NCBI GenBank assembly: GCA_035528375.1
Contig: DATKYS010000079.1
Location: forward strand, 1 to 42,649
DNA: 42,649 nucleotides
Reading direction: 5' to 3'
Origin: a bacterium
GTDB lineage: Bacteria; RBG-13-66-14
The position numbers and the translations under genes were made by a program. Under the pieces are notes generated by a model, which saw nothing but the letters and a program-made list of their open reading frames with translations, searched no databases and was not told the DNA's origin. How positions within the stretch are numbered: position 1 is the stretch's first letter; the number at the start of each line of letters is the position of its first letter. Positions 1-6,859 of the stretch are shown piece by piece.

Positions 1-1296
1 GAGCTGCTCTACCGCGTCGGGGAGGACGACCGGGCAGAGGAGTTTTTTGGCCGCTTCCTCACCGAGTACCACCCGGAGCTGGACGCCCAAGCGCGCCGCG
101 TCAGCCAGGCGTCGCTCCTGGCGCGGCTGGGGGACCAGACCTTCGACGCCGGTCTCTACGACAAGGCCCGGCAGATGTACCTGCGCGCCTGCGACATGGT
201 GGACCCGAAGAAGGAGCCGGAGCTGGCCGAACGGTGGTCCTCCAACTCCAAGGTTGCGCAGTACCACCGGGTTCTGGCCTTGGAGGGCGAGGTGCCGCAG
301 ATCCCCGCCGTTTTCCTCGACACCGTGTCGCGGGAAAAGCTGGACCGGGTGCTGGAATCCTACGCCGACCTGATCGAGAGGTATCCGGAGCACGAGGTTG
401 CAGTGGCGGCCCTCTACCGGCGGGGGCTCATCTTCCAGCTCTGGCTGAAAGACCCCGCGGCGGCCGAGGCGGAATACGCCCGGTTGGCTGCGGATTACCC
501 CGACGACGACCTGGCTCCCGCCGCCCTGTTCCGCGCCGGGCTGATGGCCGAGACGGCGGTCGGCTGGCCCCGGGCACGGGAATATTTTCGCGAGTTGGAG
601 AATCGGTACGATAACAACCCCGAGGCGGAGCTCGTCCCCCTGCGCGAGGCGATTAACGCCGACGATGCCGACGGCCTGGACCGGTTCATCGCGCGCCACA
701 CCGACGACCCGGCGTTCTACATCTGGGTCGGCGAGGCCTACGCCGCCCTGGGCCTTATGGCCGAGGGCGGGGGTGACTCCGAGGGGGCCCTCGAGCTCTA
801 CACCCGGGCCGTCCAGGAGCACTCCCGGAAGGCGGTCAACCGCTACGGCAGCCCCGTCATCGCCCACGCCTACTACGTTTATGGGGAGAACGGTTTTCAC
901 GATTACATGGGCGTGACCGTGGGCGGCGACCTGACCGAGGTCAGGGCGCAGTTGGAGCGTAAAACGGCGCTGATGGACCGGGCCGCCCGCGGCTTCTCGG
1001 GCGCGGCGTCCTTCGGTGAGCCGGCCCTGGTGGCCGAGGCCCAGCTCAAGGCCGCCCGGGTTTTCGAGGAATTCGGAGAAATGCTCCAGGACGTCGTCAT
1101 CACCGGCGGCGCGTCCGACGAGGAGATAAAACAGGCCTACTTCGCCATCAACGACCGGACCTACTTCTACCTCGTCGCGGCGCGGGAGGCCTATAAAACC
1201 GCCCTCGCCAGCGCCAGCCTGGAGCCCGAGAGTGAAACCTTCCGCCTCGCGGGCGAGGGTTACCGGCGGCTGGTGGAGATAACCGGCGAGGAATGA
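1..1296 (+). CDS. TPR-repeat protein, 5' end outside window
   Basis: The frame is open from the first base of the window to TGA at 1294-1296, so this is the C-terminal 431 residues of a longer protein. It is rich in Ala, Glu, Arg and Tyr and shows helix-pair repeats typical of tetratricopeptide folds. Examples are the segments around residues 120-200, with spaced A-x-Y, Y-P-D/E and A-L-F/Y-R patterns resembling YbgF-like TPRs. Such proteins are scaffolds and often sit in the periplasm of Gram-negative cells; no catalytic motif is visible. The N terminus is missing, so a signal peptide cannot be judged. Family assignment as TPR is fairly secure; the specific role is unknown. Confidence 0.75.
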   Translation, partial: ELLYRVGEDDRAEEFFGRFLTEYHPELDAQARRVSQASLLARLGDQTFDAGLYDKARQMYLRACDMVDPKKEPELAERWSSNSKVAQYHRVLALEGEVPQIPAVFLDTVSREKLDRVLESYADLIERYPEHEVAVAALYRRGLIFQLWLKDPAAAEAEYARLAADYPDDDLAPAALFRAGLMAETAVGWPRAREYFRELENRYDNNPEAELVPLREAINADDADGLDRFIARHTDDPAFYIWVGEAYAALGLMAEGGGDSEGALELYTRAVQEHSRKAVNRYGSPVIAHAYYVYGENGFHDYMGVTVGGDLTEVRAQLERKTALMDRAARGFSGAASFGEPALVAEAQLKAARVFEEFGEMLQDVVITGGASDEEIKQAYFAINDRTYFYLVAAREAYKTALASASLEPESETFRLAGEGYRRLVEITGEE

Positions 1297-1305
1297 CGGC
1301 GGGGT

Positions 1306-1444
1306 GCCGACGGCCGCGAAGAGGGCTGGTGAGGTCCCTAACCGCGGACTGAACCGACACGAGAGCGCCGACGGCCGCGAAGAGGGCTGGTGATTCCTTA
1401 ACCGCAGACTGAACCGACACGAGAGCGCCGACGGCCGCGAGGGG
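1306..1444. repeat. Tandem 60-61 bp repeat, about 2.3 copies
   Basis: Unit 1 is 1306-1366 (61 bp), unit 2 is 1367-1426 (60 bp), and a partial third unit starts at 1427 and diverges after about 15 bp. Units 1 and 2 differ by a few substitutions and one indel. Each starts GCCGACGGCCGCGAAGAGGG. The array fills most of the gap between the TPR gene and pyrR. No PyrR-type RNA-binding loop was recognised in it. Confidence 0.85.
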
Positions 1445-1489
1445 GCAGCGAGGTATTATCCGCGTACCGACTCGCCACGAAGGGTGTAC

Positions 1490-2053
1490 ATGGCCGAGAA
1501 GAGCCAGGAACTGATTCAGACCGCGGTCGTCGCCGACGGCGCCCGGTTGGAAAAACTCCTCGACGACCTGGTGGAGCGGGTGGCGCGGGAGTTCGCTAAA
1601 GAGCCGGACCTCGCCGTGGTAGGGGTGCGCGCCGGCGGCGAGAGGATCGCCCACCTCCTGGCCGAAAGGCTCACCGAGCTGAAGGGGGCACCGGTCCCCC
1701 TCGGGTTCGTGGACATCACACTCTACCGGGACGACATCCACCGGTTGGGCTACCTGCCAGAGGTCGGCGCCACGGAGATTGACTTCCCCCTCGACGACGT
1801 TGTGGTGCTCCTGGCCGACGACGTCCTCTACACGGGCCGGACCGTCCGGGCCGCCATTGACGAGCTCATAGACTTCGGCCGTCCCAAGGCGATACGCCTC
1901 GTCGTCGTCGCCGAGCGGCCGGGGAGGGAGCTTCCCCTCCAGCCGGACTACGTGGGCCTCCGCGTGACGCCCGCCCCGGGAGAGCTGGTCCTGGTGCGGC
2001 TGGACGACCCCGAGCCGGGCGTATTCCTCTACCGGCGCAGACGGGTGACGTAA
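1490..2053 (+). CDS. pyrR: PyrR-like pyrimidine regulator / uracil phosphoribosyltransferase
   Basis: This 187-residue type I phosphoribosyltransferase has the family's usual length. The PRPP-binding loop lies at about residues 104-121 (core LADDVLYTGRTVRAA), and the upstream DITLYRDD motif at about 75-82 is typical of PyrR. PyrR proteins bind pyr mRNA to control attenuation and can convert uracil plus PRPP to UMP. The C-terminal stretch lacks the K-N-x-P-T-S signature usual in PyrR, so some divergence is present. ATG at 1490 follows an AGGG at 1481-1484; GTG at 1484 is an alternative start two codons earlier. One base separates the stop from pyrB, so the genes form an operon. The gene order pyrR-pyrB-pyrC' is that of Pseudomonas. 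Confidence 0.88.
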   Translation: MAEKSQELIQTAVVADGARLEKLLDDLVERVAREFAKEPDLAVVGVRAGGERIAHLLAERLTELKGAPVPLGFVDITLYRDDIHRLGYLPEVGATEIDFPLDDVVVLLADDVLYTGRTVRAAIDELIDFGRPKAIRLVVVAERPGRELPLQPDYVGLRVTPAPGELVLVRLDDPEPGVFLYRRRRVT

Positions 2054-2054
2054 A

Positions 2055-2975
2055 ATGCTCAAGAGCAAAGACCTGTTGGGTATCCGCGAGCTCGATGTCG
2101 GCGAGATCGAGCTGATTCTCGACCAGACGGCCAAGCTGGAGGAGGTCTCCACCCGGGCGGTGAAGAAGCTGCCCGCCCTGCGGGGCAAGATAGTCGCTAA
2201 CCTCTTCTACACCCCCTCCACCCGGACGCGCATATCCTTCGAGAGGGCCTGCAAAGCCCTTTCCGCCGATTTGATCAACATCGGCCAGCTCCCCAGCGCC
2301 CTGGGCGAGACCTTGACCGACACCGCCCTGACCCTCCAGGCCATGGGGGTGGACATCATCGTGGTGCGGCACCATCTGGCCGGTGCGCCGGTGCAGCTCG
2401 CGCGCAACGTCGAGGCCAGCGTCATCAACGCCGGCGACGGGGCCCACGAGCACCCGACCCAGGCCCTGGTGGACGCCTACACCATCCGCCGGGCCCGGGG
2501 GCGGATCGAGGGGCTGAAGGTCGCCCTGCTGGGTGACATCCGCCACGCCTCGGCCATCAAGAGCGACCTTTTTTGCCTGGTCAAGCTGGGGGCCCAGGTC
2601 GCCGTGGGCGCCCCCAGCACCATGATTCCCGAGGGGCTCTCCGAGTTCGGCTGCCAGGTCTTCCACACCGTCGAGGAGGCGGTGGACGCGGCCGACGTCA
2701 TCATCACCACCCGCGTCAGCCTGGACTACGGAAACGACAAGCTCCTGCCCAGCCTCCGGGAGTACTCCCGCTTCTACAGCCTGAACACCGAGCGGCTCGC
2801 GCTGGCCAAGCCCGACGTGATGATCCTGCACTCCGGGGCCATCAACCGCGGGGTGGAGGTCACCGCCACCGTGGCCGAGCGTGCCCGTCCCCACCTCCAG
2901 CGGCAGATAGCCGCCGGGGTCACCGTCCGCATGGCGGTGCTCTACCTCCTTGCGATGGGGAAGGGGGTGGCGTGA
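2055..2975 (+). CDS. pyrB: Aspartate carbamoyltransferase catalytic-chain homologue with altered active site
   Basis: The 306 residues align end to end with PyrB, which joins carbamoyl phosphate and aspartate in pyrimidine synthesis. Retained are the carbamoyl-phosphate motif STRTR (55-59), Arg105, HPTQ (133-136) and Arg220, the equivalent of Arg229. Several residues normally invariant are changed. The 80s loop S-x-x-x-K-G-E-T reads LPSALGET, so Lys84 is Leu83 and Ser80 is Leu79. Arg167 is Ser166 (in GDIRHASAIKS), Gln231 is Ser222, and the HPGP motif is HSGA (259-262). The fold is secure, but ordinary ATCase activity is doubtful. The ATG is one base after the pyrR stop, and the 3' end overlaps the next gene by four bases (GTGA). 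It may be a diverged carbamoyltransferase or a structural subunit. Confidence 0.85.
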   Translation: MLKSKDLLGIRELDVGEIELILDQTAKLEEVSTRAVKKLPALRGKIVANLFYTPSTRTRISFERACKALSADLINIGQLPSALGETLTDTALTLQAMGVDIIVVRHHLAGAPVQLARNVEASVINAGDGAHEHPTQALVDAYTIRRARGRIEGLKVALLGDIRHASAIKSDLFCLVKLGAQVAVGAPSTMIPEGLSEFGCQVFHTVEEAVDAADVIITTRVSLDYGNDKLLPSLREYSRFYSLNTERLALAKPDVMILHSGAINRGVEVTATVAERARPHLQRQIAAGVTVRMAVLYLLAMGKGVA

Positions 2976-4264
2976 AGGCGCTGCTCTTGAAAGGCGGGCG
3001 GGTTCTGGACCCGGCCAACGACCTGGACTCACCTGCCGACATCTTGATCGAGAAGGGCCTCGTCGCCCTGGTGGGGCGGGACGTCGCCGCCGAGGGCGCG
3101 GAGGTCCTCGACTGCTCGGGTCTTCTGGTTACGCCGGGGCTCCTGGATACCAAGGTCCACTTGAACGAGCCCGGCCGCGAGGACCGGGAGACCATCGCCA
3201 CCGGCACCCGGGCCGCCGCCCTGGGGGGCTACACCGCCGTCGCCTGCCGCAGCACGCGGGAAATGGTGATGGACAACCAGACGGTGGTGCAGTTCATCCG
3301 CCGTCGGGCCGCCCGGGACGGCGTGGTGCGGGTCTTTCCCATCGGCGCGGTGACCAAGGGCATGGCGGGGAAGGAACTGGCCGAGCTGGGCGAGCTGGCC
3401 GTCGCCGGAGCCCTGGCCGTTTCCGACGATGACCACCCCGTGGCCGACGCCGCCGTCATGCGCCGCGCGCTCATCTACGCGCGGATGTTCGAGCTCCCCG
3501 TTCTCAGCTTCCCCCTGGACCCGGAACTCGCCGCCGACGGGGTGATGCACGAGGGGCGGACGAGCACCGAGCTCGGTCTGCCCGGCGTCCCCTCGGTGGC
3601 CGAGGAGGTGATCGCCGCCCGCGAGGTCATCTTAGCCGATTCCCTGGGATGCCCCGTCCACCTGAGCCCCGTATCCAGCGCCGACACCGTGGACATCATC
3701 CGGTACGCCCGCGAGCGCGGCGTTCCCCTGAGCGCCGAGGTGACGCCCCACAACCTGCTCCTGACCGGCGCCGCCTGCGAGGGATACGACACGAACGCCA
3801 AGGTCTCCCCTCCCCTGAGAACCGACGCCGACCGGAGGGTCCTGGTTGGCGCGGTGGCGGACGGGACCATTTCCGTCATCGCCAGCGACCACTCACCCTG
3901 CACCGTGGCCGAGAAGCAGACCGAGTTCGCCCGGGCCGCCGACGGCATCGCCGGCCTCGAGACGGCCTTCGCCGCCCTCTACACCGGATTGGTCCTCACC
4001 GGCGAGCTCCCCCTGGAACGCCTCGTCCGGGCCATGACCACCGCGCCGGCCAAGGTCCTGGGGCTCGCCCTCGGCTCCCTGACCCCGGGCTACCCCGCCG
4101 ACGTGACCGTCTGGGATCTGGCGCGTGAGTGGACGGTGGACGTGGAGGCTTTCGCCAGCAAGGGGCGCAACAACCCCTTCCACGGAGCGCGGCTGAAAGG
4201 CAGACCCGCGGCGGTCCTAGTGGGCGGTCGCTTCGTCGTACGGGAAGGTAAACTGGTCGGTTGA
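2972..4264 (+). CDS. Dihydroorotase-like protein lacking zinc ligands (PyrC'/PyrX-like)
   Basis: This 430-residue type I dihydroorotase homologue starts at GTG 2972, inside the pyrB stop (GTGA overlap), so translation is probably coupled. It matches the family throughout, but the metal site is broken. The H-x-H motif reads K61-V-H63, the HCED histidine is Phe180, and the HVST histidine is Pro233. Only His63, Asp153 and Asp306 remain. The substrate Arg of HLREPG is Asn65, the PNT motif is replaced by RSTR near 93-96, and APH is SPC (308-310). This matches the non-catalytic PyrC' of Pseudomonas, which supports ATCase assembly from the same gene position. A structural role is inferred; a working dihydroorotase should then be encoded elsewhere. 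Confidence 0.87.
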   Translation: MKALLLKGGRVLDPANDLDSPADILIEKGLVALVGRDVAAEGAEVLDCSGLLVTPGLLDTKVHLNEPGREDRETIATGTRAAALGGYTAVACRSTREMVMDNQTVVQFIRRRAARDGVVRVFPIGAVTKGMAGKELAELGELAVAGALAVSDDDHPVADAAVMRRALIYARMFELPVLSFPLDPELAADGVMHEGRTSTELGLPGVPSVAEEVIAAREVILADSLGCPVHLSPVSSADTVDIIRYARERGVPLSAEVTPHNLLLTGAACEGYDTNAKVSPPLRTDADRRVLVGAVADGTISVIASDHSPCTVAEKQTEFARAADGIAGLETAFAALYTGLVLTGELPLERLVRAMTTAPAKVLGLALGSLTPGYPADVTVWDLAREWTVDVEAFASKGRNNPFHGARLKGRPAAVLVGGRFVVREGKLVG

Positions 4265-4280
4265 CGGTCGGGCATCCCCC

Positions 4281-4315
4281 CGCCCCACCCCATCCCTTGC
4301 GGCGGGGCGTTTTTT
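4281..4315 (+). terminator. Probable intrinsic terminator after the pyr-like operon
   Basis: CGCCCC at 4281-4286 can pair with GGGGCG at 4304-4309, followed by six T (4310-4315). The loop is long at 17 nt, so the call is moderate. It lies 17 bp after the stop of the dihydroorotase-like gene. Confidence 0.55.
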
Positions 4316-4365
4316 ATGCGAACATGGGTATGTAGAAGTGCGGCAGTTAAAAATCGGAGTTCACG

Positions 4366-6600
4366 ATGCGCATTTTCCTGATGGTCTTCGTTCTCTCGGC
4401 CTTCGGGGTTTCGGCCCACGTTCCACCGACGCTGGACCCCTATTTCGATGCCGCGGCCCTGGAGGCGGCGGCCAAGGCCACCGCCGCGGCGAAGGCCGTC
4501 CAGCGCGGCGAACCGGAACGGGCGGGCGCGGATTTCGACCAGGAAAACCTGGACCTGAGCCTGACCCTGAAGTATTTCGGCGACATCGAGCCCGTGTGGT
4601 GCACCCTGGACGGCACCGCCGCCTGGACCCTGAAATCCACCGAAAACGGCCTCCACTTCGTCGAGATGGAGCTGGCCGAGGAGCTCACCGTCGGTGCAGT
4701 CCTCCGCGACCAGTTGTACCTCGATTTTGAGCGCTCCGGGGACATCCTCACCATAACCCTCGACCGGACCTTCGACATCGGGGATAGGTTCACGATCGTC
4801 ATCGAGTACTCCGGCATCCCCCCCTACGGCATGTACGCCGACACGGCCAACGGCGGCATCATCCACACCTTCACCGAGCCCTACGACTCGAGCGGCTGGT
4901 TCCCCTGCTACGACTCACCCGACGACCGGTTCTCCTGCAACCAGAGCTACACCGTCCGCGACGACTGGCTGGTGGCCTCCAACGGCGAGCTGATGTCCAC
5001 CGTGGATAACGGCGACGGCACGAAGACCTTCAACTGGGAGGCCGACTTCGACATGCCGACCTACCTGGTGGCCATGGCCGCCAGCGACTACTACTTCTTC
5101 TACGATACCTTCGACATCGGTCAGGGTCCCCAGCACGTGGACAACTGGGTCTATTGGGAACACGCACCCGAGGCCGAGGAGGACCTCTCCATCGCCCCGG
5201 AGATGGTCGAGTTCAACTCGGGGCTTTTCACCGACTACAAGTACCCCCGCTTCGGTCACATGATAACCGAGATCGGCGGGGCAATGGAGCACACCACCAC
5301 GACCACCTACTCCTCCGGTTTCATCATCGGCGACCATACCTGGGATTGGGTGGTCGTCCACGAGCTGGGGCACCAGTGGTTCGGCGACTGGATCACCTGC
5401 GAAACCTGGGCGAACATCTGGCTCAACGAGGGGTTCGCCAGCTACGTGGAGGCGTTCTGGGCCGAGCACATCGGTGGAGCGGAGGGGCTTCGCAACTACA
5501 TGGCGGGGTTCAAGGTCCAGTACTTCAACGAGGATTCCTATTACCGCTACCCGGTCTACGACCCCGACTTCCTCTTCGGCACCACCGTCTACAAGAAGGG
5601 GGCGTGGGTGCTGCACATGCTCCGGCACCGGGGCGACGACAATACTTTTCTGAACATGCTCCGGGAGTACGTCTCCGACGACGACTCGGGCACCGTCACC
5701 ACCGAGGAGCTCATCGCCGTGGCCGAGGACTACTACGGCGGTCCCGGCTCCCTGGATACTTTCTTCGACCAGTGGGTCTACAAGGCCGGTTACCCCGAGT
5801 ACGACGTTGTCGTCTGGAGCGAACAGACCCCGAACGGCTGGATGTGCCATATCCGGCTCTCCCAGATGCAGGACTCCTCCGACGGAATAACCCCCGAAGT
5901 CTTCGTCACCCCGGTGGACCTCCAGCTCGTCACCGTGGATGGCACGGTGGACGTGGTTTTCGACGATGACCAGCGGGTGGACGAACAGGCCTTCTCCGTG
6001 CCCGCCGCCATCTCACGGGTCGTCTTCGACCCGAACGGCTGGCTCCTGTACAAGCTCGGGAACTCCGACGCGCCGGTGGTCGAGCTCACCGCCGTTCCCG
6101 ACGGGGACGGGGTGCTCGTCACCTGGTCCGTCGAGGGCGACGTGCTGGGTATCGAGCTCTACCGCGATGACGGTCTCGGCGAGGTGAAGCTGCACTCGAA
6201 CGAGCTCGAACCCCGGGGACGGTTCCTCGACCGGCCCGCCTCCCCCGGCAGCTACCGCTACCGCATGGAGACCCTTTCCTCCGACGGTTCCAGGCAGAGC
6301 TACCTCTCGTCCTGGGTGGACTGGCGGGAGAGCGCCGCCCCCCTGGCCCTGTCCGCGCCCTGGCCCTGCCCGGCGACGGGAGGGTTCAGCGTGGCCTTTA
6401 GTTTGCCCCGGACCGCTCAAGTGGCTCTGAATCTTTACGATCTCGCCGGCCGTCGGGTGGCCGTTGCGGCCGGGGGCGAGTACACCGCGGGGCGCCACGA
6501 GGTCGCTTTCGATTCGACCGGGCTGCCGAGCGGCGTGTACCTCTTGAAGTTGGATACCGACTGCGGCGTCCGGACGAGCCGGATCGTCATCGCCCGCTAG
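4366..6600 (+). CDS. Secreted M1 family metallopeptidase with C-terminal sorting-type domain
   Basis: The 744-residue protein begins with a signal peptide (about residues 1-18). Its M1 aminopeptidase-like core has the zinc motif HELGH (332-336) followed by the third ligand Glu355 in NEGFASY, the expected 18-residue spacing. The exopeptidase motif reads GAMEH (305-309) instead of GAMEN, as also seen in other secreted bacterial M1 enzymes. After the catalytic part come a beta-rich region and a C-terminal domain of about 80 residues. That domain carries the L-Y-D-L-A-G-R-R-V and L-P-S-G-V-Y-L-L-K pattern of T9SS type A / FlgD-like modules, which suggests export and surface attachment. GGAG at 4356-4359 sits 6 nt before the ATG. 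It likely trims peptides outside the cytoplasm; the substrate is unknown. Confidence 0.9.
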   Translation: MRIFLMVFVLSAFGVSAHVPPTLDPYFDAAALEAAAKATAAAKAVQRGEPERAGADFDQENLDLSLTLKYFGDIEPVWCTLDGTAAWTLKSTENGLHFVEMELAEELTVGAVLRDQLYLDFERSGDILTITLDRTFDIGDRFTIVIEYSGIPPYGMYADTANGGIIHTFTEPYDSSGWFPCYDSPDDRFSCNQSYTVRDDWLVASNGELMSTVDNGDGTKTFNWEADFDMPTYLVAMAASDYYFFYDTFDIGQGPQHVDNWVYWEHAPEAEEDLSIAPEMVEFNSGLFTDYKYPRFGHMITEIGGAMEHTTTTTYSSGFIIGDHTWDWVVVHELGHQWFGDWITCETWANIWLNEGFASYVEAFWAEHIGGAEGLRNYMAGFKVQYFNEDSYYRYPVYDPDFLFGTTVYKKGAWVLHMLRHRGDDNTFLNMLREYVSDDDSGTVTTEELIAVAEDYYGGPGSLDTFFDQWVYKAGYPEYDVVVWSEQTPNGWMCHIRLSQMQDSSDGITPEVFVTPVDLQLVTVDGTVDVVFDDDQRVDEQAFSVPAAISRVVFDPNGWLLYKLGNSDAPVVELTAVPDGDGVLVTWSVEGDVLGIELYRDDGLGEVKLHSNELEPRGRFLDRPASPGSYRYRMETLSSDGSRQSYLSSWVDWRESAAPLALSAPWPCPATGGFSVAFSLPRTAQVALNLYDLAGRRVAVAAGGEYTAGRHEVAFDSTGLPSGVYLLKLDTDCGVRTSRIVIAR

Positions 6601-6859
6601 GCCGCCGGACAAGTTCCCTGGTTCAGACGTTTAGAGCCGGTGGAAGGCGCATGCGAACCGGGCGGGCTGCTCGAAGAGCACGTCGGGGGACGGTCGGGTG
6701 GGCCGTTCCCGCCGGTCCCACGTAACCCCGTCCGCGGCACCCTTCGCCGGTGACGGTCCGCCGATTCGCCCAACCGAGGCGATTCCGGTCAGTCAGGAAA
6801 CGACGATCCCGTGAGACAAGGGCGTGGGTCCATCCCCCGCCCTTTCCAGAAAGGCGCCC

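Noticed and set aside
1297-1489. PyrR-binding attenuator upstream of pyrR
   Set aside because: No recognisable PyrR loop consensus and no terminator were found; only the tandem repeat is clear.
1148-2188. Long minus-strand ORF opposite pyrR
   Set aside because: It is a shadow of GC-rich codon structure; it resembles no protein family and runs through the tandem repeats and a well-supported gene.
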